64,000 nt of DNA from Solobacterium sp. (GTDB lineage Bacteria > Bacillota_I > Bacilli_A > Erysipelotrichales > Erysipelotrichaceae). The stretch covers positions 232,961 to 296,960 of the forward strand of contig JAFUFO010000038.1 of NCBI GenBank assembly GCA_017469885.1. The letters run 5' to 3'. The translations under genes and the position numbers were made by a program. Numbering within the stretch: the stretch's first letter is position 1; each line of letters opens with the position of its first letter. The notes below the pieces were generated by a model. That model did no database searches. It had not been told where the DNA came from and worked only from the letters and a program-made list of their open reading frames with translations. Below are positions 16,001 through 24,929 of this stretch, piece after piece.

Positions 16001-17137
16001 TTAACCGGCAAGGTAGGCATCCGTGAAATTTTTCGCTTCATCCATTTCGACAATGATCGTATGACCGGCAAACAGTTCACCGCCGTCAAAAAACAGCGAT
16101 GCCTCACCTTCATTGGAAACTGTGATTTCGGGTATGCCAATCCGTTCAATGAATTCTTCCCGGGTGAGCGGTTCATCATACCAGTCTTCCAGATTCCCAT
16201 ACATTTCATCGGCCGCATAATTCTGTGCTCTTACGATCAGGTCATTCGTACCGGTGAGCATAGTTTTTAGTGCGGCTTCCGCCTTCGATGCATCAACGCC
16301 GCCATCCGTATCCAGACGGACACTGAGTTCCATGCCGGCATAATTCGCGGTTCCTTCGTACCAGTCGTACTCCCGGTCAAGCGTAAAGGTTCCGAATTCA
16401 TTTTTGATACTGCGCGGCTTCAGATAATCTTCGATGACTGCGTCAAACCGCGGTTCCTTCACTTCCACCGGCATCCTTACAAGCAGGAATTCATGATCGC
16501 TTTTACGGGATTTTCTTACCTGTGCCCGGTATGCATGAAGCGGTTCAAACGGAAGCTTGCCGTGTGTCTTACGCAGCGGATCCAGGAATACAAATGTTCC
16601 GGGGCGGTATTCCACTGCGCCGTGTTCCGGATTCATGATCCACGCAACTGCCGATACTGCATAACGCGGATAGTCCCAGTACATCCCCCACCCGTACAGT
16701 TTTCTCTGATTCAGAAAGATGCATTCCGTCACTTCGGTATCGTAATCCCTGTAGAACTGTGCAATCGGGTCGAGCCGCGGTTCGTCCACATCTTTTTCAA
16801 GCAGTGCATCCACGTAATATTCATTATCGCCAGCCGTGTTTCCGCACTGCCGGACTTTCAGCCGATAGATATGTCCTTTTGTCAGCCGATATCCAAATGG
16901 GTCACGGAACAATCCCGGCCGGACAAACCACTTCAGAAAATTATGCTGTCCCTTTCCGATGATCTCTCCGGTTTCGGTATCTACAGCCTCGTCAAATTTT
17001 GCGCGGACCGGATACGGTTCCCGCGGGTGATCCTTGATCGGGCTGGCACTGCTCTGTACCCAGCTGATCCGTACAATCAGTTCCCTGGTCTCCGGTTCCA
17101 GTGTCTGAAAATATTCTTCGATTTCCTGTTCTGTCAT
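16001..17137 (-). CDS. DUF2262-domain protein
   Basis: 378 residues, soluble, no signal peptide. The C-terminal 150 residues match the DUF2262 pattern: FGTFTLDREYDWYEGTANY, then a helix with AEDEMYG-type sequence, LTREEFIERIGI, ITVSNEGEASLFFDGGELFAGHTIIV and an Ala/Gly end. The N-terminal part (about 1-220) has a repeated theme of strands with charged loops (YPVRAKFDEAVDTETGE, FFRDPFGYRL-like text) that I do not recognise; it may hold one or two copies of a binding domain related to the tail. DUF2262 proteins are often encoded near toxin or immunity genes, but nothing of the sort is seen here. GGAG precedes the ATG. Biological role unknown. Confidence 0.7.
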   Translation of the reverse strand: MTEQEIEEYFQTLEPETRELIVRISWVQSSASPIKDHPREPYPVRAKFDEAVDTETGEIIGKGQHNFLKWFVRPGLFRDPFGYRLTKGHIYRLKVRQCGNTAGDNEYYVDALLEKDVDEPRLDPIAQFYRDYDTEVTECIFLNQRKLYGWGMYWDYPRYAVSAVAWIMNPEHGAVEYRPGTFVFLDPLRKTHGKLPFEPLHAYRAQVRKSRKSDHEFLLVRMPVEVKEPRFDAVIEDYLKPRSIKNEFGTFTLDREYDWYEGTANYAGMELSVRLDTDGGVDASKAEAALKTMLTGTNDLIVRAQNYAADEMYGNLEDWYDEPLTREEFIERIGIPEITVSNEGEASLFFDGGELFAGHTIIVEMDEAKNFTDAYLAG

Positions 17138-17181
17138 ACGGCGTTCTCCGTTTCGTCTGCTTTCATTATACCGTTACACAG

Positions 17182-17208
17182 AAAAACGGCGCCTTCAGGA
17201 CGCCGTTT
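17182..17208 (-). terminator. Rho-independent terminator of the glmU-prs operon
   Basis: An 8-bp stem AAACGGCG/CGCCGTTT and a short T run on the minus strand, 27 nt past the prs stop. Confidence 0.8.
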
Positions 17209-17234
17209 ATGCATATATTCTGTAAGTTCTGTAC

Positions 17235-18209
17235 TCAGACCAGACGGTTGTCATACATGTCGTAGACTCGCGATACGCTCTTGTGGTTCTGAATCGCATC
17301 AATTGTCTCCGCCAGCATGTCCGCAATGGTCAGCTGTGTGATCTTTGTGGTCTTGGCACGAATCTCATCCGACAGCGGAATGGAATCCGAGATGACCATT
17401 TCGGTGATCGGGGATGCCTCGATCTTGTCCACAGCATCTCTGGAGAATACACCGTGGGTAACACCGACATAGATGTTGTTTGCGCCGTGATCCTTGAGGA
17501 TCTTGCAGGCAGCACACAGGGAGCCTGCGGTGTCGCAGATATCATCGACGACGATGACGTCTTTTCCGTCGACATCACCGATGACGTTCTGTGCCTCGAC
17601 TTCATTCGGACGCGGACGACGCTTGTCGACAATTGCGATCGGTGCGCCGTTCAGTGTTTCCGCAAGTCTTCTTGCACGTACGGTTCCGCCGTGATCCGGA
17701 GATACGACGACCAGCTTGTCTTCCGGAATGTTCTTCTCCCGGAAATATCTTCCCAGCATCGGAATCGCGGTCAGGTCATCAATCGGAATATCGAAGAAGC
17801 CCTGAATCTGCGATGCATGCAGGTCGACTGTGATGATTCGTTTTGCGCCTGCCACCTGAAGCAGGTCTGCGACCAGCTTGGATGTGATCGGCTGGCGGCT
17901 GGCTGCCTTACGGTCCTGACGCGCGTAGCCGTAGTACGGCATTACCAGTGTGATTTCACCGGCCGAAGCACGCTTGCAGGCATCAATGCATACCAGCACC
18001 TCCATGAGCCGCTCCGTAACGGGAGGGCAGGTGCTCTGAATAATGAATACGGAACGTCCGCGGACAATTTCCTGCGGAGTAACCATGATTTCTCCGTCCG
18101 CGAAATGTTCCACCTTAATTTTCCCAAGTCCGAGTCCGAGTTCTCTGGCAATTCTCGAAGCGAGATCTGTACTGGATGTGAGAGCGAAGATGACTGTTTC
18201 CTTTACCAT
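17235..18209 (-). CDS. prs: Ribose-phosphate pyrophosphokinase (PRPP synthetase)
   Basis: 324 residues. The start is the ATG at 18207-18209, preceded by AAAGGAGAGG at ideal spacing; a longer reading would add 20 residues before the conserved beginning. Family marks: FADGEIMV, YYGYARQDRK (ATP site), the His pair region in VDLHASQIQGFF, and the PRPP-binding loop VVDDICDTAGS. The enzyme makes PRPP from ribose 5-phosphate and ATP for nucleotide, NAD, His and Trp synthesis. It follows the short glmU gene by 68 nt, the arrangement glmU-prs seen widely in Firmicutes, and ends in a terminator. Confidence 0.95.
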   Translation of the reverse strand: MVKETVIFALTSSTDLASRIARELGLGLGKIKVEHFADGEIMVTPQEIVRGRSVFIIQSTCPPVTERLMEVLVCIDACKRASAGEITLVMPYYGYARQDRKAASRQPITSKLVADLLQVAGAKRIITVDLHASQIQGFFDIPIDDLTAIPMLGRYFREKNIPEDKLVVVSPDHGGTVRARRLAETLNGAPIAIVDKRRPRPNEVEAQNVIGDVDGKDVIVVDDICDTAGSLCAACKILKDHGANNIYVGVTHGVFSRDAVDKIEASPITEMVISDSIPLSDEIRAKTTKITQLTIADMLAETIDAIQNHKSVSRVYDMYDNRLV

Positions 18210-18277
18210 GAAGTACCTCTCCTTTGCTCTAGCGCTTGAATAGTACACCGGTTTTCCAGATGTGTCCACCCCGAGTA

Positions 18278-19228
18278 TTAACCAATTTCACAGTTTTCCC
18301 AGGTTCCGGAAGGTACGGTTGCGCCGTCTTTTACCGTAACATCGCGCAGAAATGCGCCTGGCATGACGGTCACGTTGTTTCCAAGGGCCGTTGTTCCGTA
18401 CAGGTAAACATTCGGATAGATTTCCGTATCATGGCCGATCGTCACGAACGGTCCGACATAGGAAGCGTCCGGATCCGCAAACTGCACGCCGGCTTTCATC
18501 CACTTCTGTGTGATGGTCCGGTTGAGCCATCTGTTCGCGCGGGCCAGTTCCACACAGTCGTTGACACCCTGCACTTCTTCCATATCTTCTGCGACAACAC
18601 CGGTCACCGACCAGCCCTTACTGCGGAAGATAGCCACGAGATCTGTGATGTAATACTCGTGCTGTGCATTGTCATTGGTAAGCTCCTGAAGGGCTTCAAA
18701 CAGTTTTTCATTGCGGAAGGCATAGATTCCGGTATTGATTTCATGTACGGCAGCCTCTTCCGGACTGCAGTCCTTGAACTCCACGATCCGCAGTACATCG
18801 CCGTTTTCATTGCGGATGACACGGCCGTATGCGCCGGCATCCGGCAGAGAAACGGTCAGCACCGCCATATCCGCCCGCTCAATGGACTCATAAAGTGCCG
18901 CCAGTGTTTCCGGCTGGATCGTTGCGGCATCACCGTTGACGACAAGTGTCGCGCCGGTTTCCCCGCGCAGCTGTTCCGCCTGCATCACCGCGTGTCCGGT
19001 TCCGAGCTGCGGCTCCTGCACGGCAAACTCACACATTCCGTTCAGGGCAGCCTCTACCTTTTCGCGGCCATAGCCGACCACGGTTACGATGCGTTCCGCA
19101 CCGCATTTTCTGAGATTTTTGACAATTACTTCTGCCATCGGCATATCTCCGACCTTGTGGAGCACCTTCGGCAGGTCGCTGTGCATGCGGGTTCCTTTTC
19201 CCGCCGCAAGGACAATCGCATTTCGCAT
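18278..19228 (-). CDS. glmU: Short GlmU: UDP-GlcNAc pyrophosphorylase domain with a truncated left-handed helix
   Basis: 316 residues against about 450-460 for normal GlmU. The nucleotidyltransferase half is complete: LAAGKGTRMHSDLPKVLHKV (UTP loop), QEPQLGTGHAV, VVNGDAATIQPETL, AYGRVIRNE, and EINTGIYAF. After residue 250 only three to four hexapeptide turns of the left-handed beta helix remain (IGHDTEIYPN, LGNNVTVMPG) and the frame ends with a true stop. The acetyltransferase active site of GlmU, which lies further along the helix, is absent. There is no room for a lost part: prs starts 68 nt later. The protein can be expected to make UDP-GlcNAc from UTP and GlcNAc-1-phosphate; the acetylation of glucosamine-1-phosphate must be done by another protein. 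Confidence 0.85.
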   Translation of the reverse strand: MRNAIVLAAGKGTRMHSDLPKVLHKVGDMPMAEVIVKNLRKCGAERIVTVVGYGREKVEAALNGMCEFAVQEPQLGTGHAVMQAEQLRGETGATLVVNGDAATIQPETLAALYESIERADMAVLTVSLPDAGAYGRVIRNENGDVLRIVEFKDCSPEEAAVHEINTGIYAFRNEKLFEALQELTNDNAQHEYYITDLVAIFRSKGWSVTGVVAEDMEEVQGVNDCVELARANRWLNRTITQKWMKAGVQFADPDASYVGPFVTIGHDTEIYPNVYLYGTTALGNNVTVMPGAFLRDVTVKDGATVPSGTWENCEIG

Positions 19229-19254
19229 AAACTGAAATCCTCCGTTCCCTATTA

Positions 19255-19284
19255 TATAAAAAAGCAGTTTTCCGTGAAACTGCT
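19255..19284 (-). terminator. Rho-independent terminator of the ABC-HAD operon
   Basis: An 8-bp stem AGCAGTTT/AAACTGCT touching the stop codon of the HAD gene, with a T run on the minus strand. Confidence 0.8.
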
Positions 19285-20120
19285 CAGAATTCCTTATCCT
19301 CTGAAAAAATCGTTTTGAAAAACCAGCGCCCGAGTCCGTCTTCCGCCACCGGATAATCAGTCACATTGTCCGCGGCACTGCGGGCAGCTTCACTGCCGTT
19401 TAACAGACAGACACCCAGTCCTGCCGCTTTCATCATTCCGATATCATTTTCCATATCGCCGCAGGCAATGACTTCTGCCGGTGTAATACCTGCATGCGTG
19501 CAGTATTTCCGCAGCGCACTGCCCTTGTCCACACGCGGGTCCATGAATTCTATGGTGCCCGGAAATGTCCGGACGGCTGTCCAGCGCGGATCCTTGTGTG
19601 CATCAATGACACGGTACAGTTCTTCTTCAATGGATACATCATAGTGAAATTCCAGCTTGCAGGCAGGCGCCCTGCATAATTCTTCCGCCGGCACAAACTC
19701 CACCTTCGATTTATTACGCCGAATGGAGGATTCCAGCTGACGGTCGGTGCGGGTGGCTTTTACATAATCATACCCGTCCGCAAAAATGATCGCATTGACA
19801 TCCAGATCCATCATGAAGCTGAGAATTTCCCGCAGGGTATCCTCTCCCAGCATATATTCCCGCTCAACGGTGTCTGTATACCGGTCCCAGAGTTCTCCGC
19901 CGTTCATGCCGATCAGCACATCAAAGGAAAACCCGAGGTCCCATACCTTTGCCCGATCAAAAATCCGGTGATCCAGCGGCCGTCCGGTTGCCAGACCGAC
20001 ATCCATGCCGGCCTCATGACACCGGATCAGTGCCTGCCGGGTAACTTTCATCGGCGGCTCTCCCTTTTTTGTGATCGTGCCGTCAATATCCGCAATCATT
20101 GCTCTGTATTTCATTCCCAT
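19284..20120 (-). CDS. HAD-superfamily (Cof type) phosphatase
   Basis: 278 residues from the ATG at 20118-20120; another ATG 6 nt later is equally possible. Motif I MIADIDGTIT, motif II GLATGRP, motif III lysine in DKGSALRKY and motif IV ACGDMENDIGM place it in Cof-type IIB HAD phosphatases acting on small phosphorylated metabolites. The coding start lies 5 nt beyond the stop of an ABC transporter ATPase gene, so the two form an operon. The substrate is not predictable. Its start is uncertain because the Shine-Dalgarno is weak (GAGTGG). Confidence 0.85.
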   Translation of the reverse strand: MGMKYRAMIADIDGTITKKGEPPMKVTRQALIRCHEAGMDVGLATGRPLDHRIFDRAKVWDLGFSFDVLIGMNGGELWDRYTDTVEREYMLGEDTLREILSFMMDLDVNAIIFADGYDYVKATRTDRQLESSIRRNKSKVEFVPAEELCRAPACKLEFHYDVSIEEELYRVIDAHKDPRWTAVRTFPGTIEFMDPRVDKGSALRKYCTHAGITPAEVIACGDMENDIGMMKAAGLGVCLLNGSEAARSAADNVTDYPVAEDGLGRWFFKTIFSEDKEF

Positions 20121-20125
20121 GATGC

Positions 20126-20827
20126 TTACCACTCAATTTCATTCACATCCACCGGATGTTCATTTTTCTCGTCAGATATGATATGCCCGCTCTTTACACG
20201 GATGACCTGATCCGCCATCGGACAGATTGCAAGGTTGTGTGTCACAACCACCACCGTCATTCCGTGCGTGTGACAGGTATCCTGCAGTAAATGCAGGATC
20301 TGTTTTCCGGTTTCATAGTCAAGGGCGCCGGTCGGCTCATCGCAGAGCAGAAGCTTCGGATTCTTTGCGAGCGCACGGGCAATCGATACACGCTGCTGTT
20401 CGCCGCCGGAAAGCTGTGCAGGAAAGTTATGCATGCGTGCTTCCAGTCCGACCTGACAAAGCGTAGTGGCAGGATCGAGCGGTTTGGCGCAGATCTCCGT
20501 TGCCAGTTCCACATTTTCCAGCGCGGTCAGATTCTGAACAAGATTATAGAACTGGAAGACAAAGCCGATATCAAAACGGCGATAGTCCGTCATCTGCCGT
20601 TCATTCATCTGATCGACGCGTGTTCCGTCCACTTCAATTTCACCGGAGGTACATACATCCATACCGCCGAGGATATTGAGAATCGTGGATTTTCCGGCAC
20701 CGCTCGTACCGCAGATAATCACAAACGTCCCCTTCTCGATGGAAAAACTGACGCCGTCAAGCGCCCTCGCTTCCACTTCCCCGGTCTTATAGATTTTCGA
20801 AACATTCCGAAAGTCGATATATGCCAT
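20126..20827 (-). CDS. ABC transporter ATP-binding protein (MacB/LolD type) with no permease beside it
   Basis: 233 residues with a full set of ABC motifs: Walker [11 protein letters not shown]-loop in VFQFYNLV, signature [14 protein letters not shown], Walker [13 protein letters not shown] and the H-loop VVVVTHN. The group, with the DEPTGALD signature, normally partners FtsX-like permeases that work on lipoproteins, peptides or antibiotics. No membrane protein is encoded on either side; the next gene is a HAD phosphatase. The permease must be elsewhere, or this ATPase works differently. Shine-Dalgarno AGAGG with a TATAAT box about 25 nt upstream. Confidence 0.88.
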   Translation of the reverse strand: MAYIDFRNVSKIYKTGEVEARALDGVSFSIEKGTFVIICGTSGAGKSTILNILGGMDVCTSGEIEVDGTRVDQMNERQMTDYRRFDIGFVFQFYNLVQNLTALENVELATEICAKPLDPATTLCQVGLEARMHNFPAQLSGGEQQRVSIARALAKNPKLLLCDEPTGALDYETGKQILHLLQDTCHTHGMTVVVVTHNLAICPMADQVIRVKSGHIISDEKNEHPVDVNEIEW

Positions 20828-20903
20828 GGCGTCCTCTTTCTGTTAAGAGATTATAAGAGAAAAGAACCGATTCCGACAATCCCGCGCTGTCAGTTATCAG
20901 TTC

Positions 20904-21671
20904 TCATTCCAGATAGTGGTTTCGGAAGGTATTCAGGTCCGTGTCATCCCATCCGTATTCCTCAGACATATACTGCTCGATCGTACCGTTTCGTTTCCGG
21001 ATGTTTGCGAGGATGTCCCGTCCGAGCTGTTCTTTTACACCTTCCCGCAGATACATCAATGTCATATAACCTTCATCTTCCGGCGCAATGGTTCTGCCCT
21101 CCGAAAGACGGTTTCGTATTTCAGTTTCCCGGTATTCATTTGATAAGAGATAGTCCTGCAGGGCAGTTTCTTCATCTGCCCCAAGTGCCAGCAGGATCAG
21201 AATACAGGCCAGTCCCGTACGGTCCTTGCCTTTTGTGCAGTGCACAAGAAACGGCTCTGTTCCTTTCCGCAATGCGTCGAACATCGCATGGAACGCCTGG
21301 TATCCATAGGACATGTTCAGATAATACTGGCGGACTTTTTCAATCTGCGTCAGGGCCGCATCGCCCTTCTGCCCGAATCCGACCGCAGAAAAGTCAATCG
21401 ACTCCCCGCCTTTTGCGGGCATCCCGTCATAGACCACATGCCCGGCACCGATATCGGGGTCCGGTTTTCGCTTCTGTGACCAGCGGTCCCGCAGATCGAG
21501 CACGGTCCGGATCTTCAGCTGTTTTACGATTTCCAGCTCCTGCGCATTCATTAAGTGCAGACCGCCGCTGCGGTACAGCGTGTTCCGACGGATCATCCTG
21601 CCGTCTGTTACGCGGATTCCTCCGAGCTGCCGGAAGTTCAGTTCCTTCCGGATTCCGTCTGTATTGTCCAT
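20904..21671 (-). CDS. Tyrosine-phosphatase-like protein (Y_phosphatase3 family)
   Basis: 255 residues. N-terminal LNFRQLGGIRVTDGR, TLYRSGGLH and VLDLRDRW are the typical fold marks, and the P-loop VHCTKGKDRTGLACI contains the CX5R active site (Cys, Arg). Bacterial members dephosphorylate tyrosine and sometimes phosphoinositides. No signal peptide is present, so it is cytoplasmic. The start codon follows a TACAAT box by 8 nt; GGAAA between them is at best a weak ribosome binding site. It is a single gene divergent from the 5'-nucleotidase gene. The physiological substrate is unknown. Confidence 0.87.
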   Translation of the reverse strand: MDNTDGIRKELNFRQLGGIRVTDGRMIRRNTLYRSGGLHLMNAQELEIVKQLKIRTVLDLRDRWSQKRKPDPDIGAGHVVYDGMPAKGGESIDFSAVGFGQKGDAALTQIEKVRQYYLNMSYGYQAFHAMFDALRKGTEPFLVHCTKGKDRTGLACILILLALGADEETALQDYLLSNEYRETEIRNRLSEGRTIAPEDEGYMTLMYLREGVKEQLGRDILANIRKRNGTIEQYMSEEYGWDDTDLNTFRNHYLE

Positions 21672-21679
21672 ACGTTTCC

Positions 21680-21685
21680 ATTGTA
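21680..21685 (-). promoter_or_regulatory. -10 box 8 nt before the tyrosine-phosphatase start codon
   Basis: TACAAT on the minus strand ends 8 nt before the ATG, leaving a 5' leader of a few nt at most. Confidence 0.5.
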
Positions 21686-21764
21686 ATTGCAGGACTTCCG
21701 GAAAGAAAACCGTTTCTTTCCCTTCTACCTGCTATAATATTCAAATCCGAAAGGAGTTCGTTCT

Positions 21765-23285
21765 ATGAAAAACCGGATTCGAATCCTGGCAACTTCTGAT
21801 ATGCACGGCTGTATCTATCCGTACAGCTACAACGACGGATCAGAGGCGATGCTGGGACTGGCGCGGATGAAAACACTCGTTGATCTTCTGCGGGATGAAA
21901 ACACCCTCCTGCTCGACAACGGTGACGTTCTCCAGGGTTCGCCGCTCCAGACATACCATTATCTGTATCACCCCGAGGAAGTATCTCCGTACACGATTGC
22001 CATGAATACCCTCGGATATGACTATATCAATCTCGGCAATCATGATTTTGATTACGGAGAAGATGCCCTCATGCGGCATCTCGACCACCTGGATGCCCCG
22101 TGTATTACATGCAATGTGCAGTCCAAGGGAAAACCGGTCTTTGCGAGTTACGCCATCCGTGAGATCGGCGGAAAGAAAGTCGCAATCTTCGGTATTACGA
22201 CGCATTACCTTAAGCATCTTCACTCCAACAGGGAGCTTAAGCCCTTCCGTCTCAAGGATGCATTCCTGAGCGCGAAAACCACGGTCGAAACGATTCGCCG
22301 TCTGGAAAAGCCGGATTATGTGATCGGTCTCTATCACGGCGGATTCGAACGTGATCTTGTGACGGGCATGGCAACACGGGAACTGACCGGCGAAGATCAG
22401 GCGTATCAGATCACACGGGAAATTGCCGGAATCGATGTTCTGATTACCGGACATACACATATACAGAGCTGCGGAAAGGCATTCAATACCGTCTATGCAC
22501 AGACCGGCCAGTACGGCGAAAGCCTCGCCTGCATTGATATCTATACCGATACCGGAGAAATCGATGCACGGCTTCTGCCGAATGACGGTCCGGCGGACGA
22601 AGCTATGCTGGCGCTGTCTGCGGAAGAAGAAGCAGAGTGCCAGAAGTGGCTGGACACTCCGATCGGCCACACCTCCATGGATCTTACGATTCATGATCCG
22701 TTTGAGGCCCGCTTCCACAAATCCCAGGTTGTCACCTTTGTCAATCAGGTCATGCGGGATGCGACCGGTGCCGATCTTGCCGGTTCTGCACTGTTCAAGA
22801 ATGCGACCGGATTCAAACCGGTCATCACCATGCGGGATCTGCTTTCCACCTACAAATACGCGGATACGCTTGCGGTAAAGCAGATTACCGGAGCACAGCT
22901 GCGCGCTTATCTTGAACACTCCGCGGAATACTGGTCCATCGACGGCGGACGGATCATCGTCAATCCGCGTTATCTGTCGCCGAAAGAGCGGCCGTATTAT
23001 TACGATATGGTGGACGGCATTGAATATACGATCAATGTATCCAATGACCCGGGCGACCGGATCGTATCTCTGACAAAAAACGGGAACGAGATTCAGGATG
23101 ATGACACCTTCACCCTCTGTCTCTGTCAGTACCGCGCAAAGGGCGGCGGAAATTACGGCTTCATGAAGGACATTCCGACCGTAGCGGAAGTTCATACCGA
23201 TATGATTGAACTGCTTCGCAAACGCTTTGAAGAAGTTCCGGTCATTGAATTTGAACCGGTCGACAACATCCGCATCACCAAATAA
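21765..23285 (+). CDS. 5'-nucleotidase / 2',3'-cyclic phosphodiesterase family metallophosphatase, cytoplasmic form
   Basis: 506 residues. The N-terminal metallophosphatase domain carries the dimetal ligands: TSDMHGCI, DNGDVLQGS, LGNHDFDYG, LYHGG and TGHTHI. The C-terminal 5'-nucleotidase domain starts near residue 310, with AGSALFKNATG and the substrate stack region YWSIDGGR. UshA/YfkN relatives are normally exported; this one starts directly with the catalytic domain and has no signal peptide or wall anchor, so it should act inside the cell on nucleotides or cyclic nucleotides. Shine-Dalgarno AAGGAG; promoter with extended -10 TGCTATAAT. A long hairpin terminator follows. Confidence 0.88.
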   Translation: MKNRIRILATSDMHGCIYPYSYNDGSEAMLGLARMKTLVDLLRDENTLLLDNGDVLQGSPLQTYHYLYHPEEVSPYTIAMNTLGYDYINLGNHDFDYGEDALMRHLDHLDAPCITCNVQSKGKPVFASYAIREIGGKKVAIFGITTHYLKHLHSNRELKPFRLKDAFLSAKTTVETIRRLEKPDYVIGLYHGGFERDLVTGMATRELTGEDQAYQITREIAGIDVLITGHTHIQSCGKAFNTVYAQTGQYGESLACIDIYTDTGEIDARLLPNDGPADEAMLALSAEEEAECQKWLDTPIGHTSMDLTIHDPFEARFHKSQVVTFVNQVMRDATGADLAGSALFKNATGFKPVITMRDLLSTYKYADTLAVKQITGAQLRAYLEHSAEYWSIDGGRIIVNPRYLSPKERPYYYDMVDGIEYTINVSNDPGDRIVSLTKNGNEIQDDDTFTLCLCQYRAKGGGNYGFMKDIPTVAEVHTDMIELLRKRFEEVPVIEFEPVDNIRITK

Positions 23286-23286
23286 G

Positions 23287-23341
23287 AAAACAGGAGCGTC
23301 AGCCCGCATTATATGCGCAGGCAGTGCTCCTGTTTTTTTTA
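23287..23341 (+). terminator. Rho-independent terminator after the 5'-nucleotidase gene
   Basis: Outer arms ACAGGAGC/GCTCCTGT enclose a smaller GCAT/ATGC hairpin; eight or more T residues follow. Confidence 0.85.
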
Positions 23342-23346
23342 TATTC

Positions 23347-23985
23347 TCAATCCGTTACGTGAATCCCAAGCAGTGCCGCAAAGACAACTGCCTGATCACG
23401 GTTCACCGTAACATCCTTCAGATCGGACGGCTTCACCATGATTCCGCTGATATCAGAATCGGATAAGTCGATTCCCGAAAGTTTTGTGTCCGCCAGTTCA
23501 CAGCGTGACAGATCACACTCCCGGAACACCGTCTGTTTCAGCGTACACATTGATATGGCCGCCTCCGTCAAACGGCAGTGTTCCATGCGGACGCTGTTCA
23601 GCGATGAGGCGCTGAAGTTTGCATAGTCCATCACGGATTCCCGGATCGTCACATCCCGGAAGGATGCACGCACCAGTGATGTGCCGGAAAGCCGGCAGTT
23701 TTCAAACAGACAGCGGCAGAAATAAGATTCATCAAATACAGCCGCCGGAAACTCACAGTTTCGGAAGATCACATCCGTAAACCGGCTGCCGCGTCCGTTT
23801 CCCTCAAATGTGACATGATCGAATTCACATTCCTCACACTGCAGATCTCCCGGATCGCTTATCCGCTGGTTTGCCAGGCGAATTCCTTCTGCACGCATGT
23901 CATAGGAACAGGTGTCCAGGTGTTCTGTATCACGCAGTTCTCCGATTACGGGAAGCCGTGGTGTATGGCCGGCTGTACGTTTCAT
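23347..23985 (-). CDS. Pentapeptide-repeat protein
   Basis: 212 residues, with about 100 residues of A(D/N)LXX-like five-residue repeats from residue 50 to 190 (for example CEFDHVTFEG, CRLSGTSLVRASF, CELADTKLSGIDLS), which fold into a right-handed quadrilateral helix. The N-terminal 45 residues are unlike the repeats. Pentapeptide proteins of this length include Qnr/MfpA-like DNA mimics and others of no known function, so a gyrase-protecting role is only one possibility. Its start overlaps the stop of the PfkB kinase gene by 4 nt, so the two are translated together. Confidence 0.8.
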   Translation of the reverse strand: MKRTAGHTPRLPVIGELRDTEHLDTCSYDMRAEGIRLANQRISDPGDLQCEECEFDHVTFEGNGRGSRFTDVIFRNCEFPAAVFDESYFCRCLFENCRLSGTSLVRASFRDVTIRESVMDYANFSASSLNSVRMEHCRLTEAAISMCTLKQTVFRECDLSRCELADTKLSGIDLSDSDISGIMVKPSDLKDVTVNRDQAVVFAALLGIHVTD

Positions 23986-24911
23986 ACCTGCGGCCTGATG
24001 CCGAACTCCTCCGGCATGAATGCAGGACAGGTGCTTTCCTTTGTCGCAATCACGGATGATGCAAGCCGTGTTCCGATGATCGCAGATTCCTGCAGGGTCT
24101 TACCGTATGTCAGTCCGATGGTCACGCCCGCAAAGAAGGCATCTCCGGCACCGGTCGTATCGATGACATCCACATTGTAGGAAGGATAAAAATCGCATAC
24201 TTCCTTTTCTATATAAATACAGCCTTCTTCGCCGAGGGTTACCACCATCCGGCGGATTTTTGCGTGCATGGCTTTTTCATACAGCACATGCTTCAGCTGT
24301 TCGGTATCGAGGTTCTCAAGACTGCAGGAGAACAGCAGTTCCGCCTCCTGCTGGTTGCATACCAGACACGCAACCCTGCTCAGATAGTTTCTGCGTTCCA
24401 TCGCAATGGACATATTGGAGACAGCCGCAAATACCGGTTTCTGAAACCGTTCCGCAAGATCAAACACCACTTCCAGAACCTCCTCTTCGAGATCGATCTC
24501 AAGTGCGATACTGTCGGAGTTCTGAAAGATCTCTTCGCCTTTTTCAAGCAGAAGCTTCCGCAGCGGCATAAGATCCGGACGTTTGGAGATGGACGCAGTC
24601 ACATCGCCGTGATTGTCGAAAATCGCCAGCCAGATACCAAGTCCGTCCTTCTCCTTCATGACATAATCGATGCTGACGCCGTGTTCATTCAGCCGCTCGA
24701 GCACATCCGTGCTTGTGCCGGAATCATCCACAACGCTCAGGAAGTTTGGCTTCAGATTGACATTGCCGATATCCTCCGCAATATTCCGGCTGACACCGCC
24801 GTGCACCTGAACCACATTTCCGACGTTGCGCCCGGCAGGAATATACTGCGCAAGAGGAAAGCCCTTGATATCAATGAATACCGCTCCGATTACTGTGATG
24901 CCCATATGCAT
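23982..24911 (-). CDS. PfkB-family kinase, pseudouridine-kinase-like
   Basis: 309 residues starting at the ATG at 24909-24911, 9 nt after AAGGAG. The N-terminal VIGAVFIDIKGF and HGGVSRNIAEDIG resemble pseudouridine kinase (PsuK) more than ribokinase, and the C-terminal DTTGAGDAFFAG holds the anion hole and catalytic Asp. PsuK phosphorylates pseudouridine at O5' before PsuG cleaves it. No psuG is adjacent, which weakens the exact assignment. The downstream gene is a pentapeptide-repeat protein overlapping by 4 nt. The upstream gene is a sigma factor that ends 19 nt before, so all three may be one transcript. Confidence 0.75.
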   Translation of the reverse strand: MHMGITVIGAVFIDIKGFPLAQYIPAGRNVGNVVQVHGGVSRNIAEDIGNVNLKPNFLSVVDDSGTSTDVLERLNEHGVSIDYVMKEKDGLGIWLAIFDNHGDVTASISKRPDLMPLRKLLLEKGEEIFQNSDSIALEIDLEEEVLEVVFDLAERFQKPVFAAVSNMSIAMERRNYLSRVACLVCNQQEAELLFSCSLENLDTEQLKHVLYEKAMHAKIRRMVVTLGEEGCIYIEKEVCDFYPSYNVDVIDTTGAGDAFFAGVTIGLTYGKTLQESAIIGTRLASSVIATKESTCPAFMPEEFGIRPQV

Positions 24912-24929
24912 GTCTCCTTAACACGCACA

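Noticed and set aside
20904..21671. Start of the tyrosine phosphatase gene further upstream
   Set aside because: No in-frame ATG with a ribosome site is found before the TACAAT box, and the conserved N-terminus begins right after the chosen ATG.
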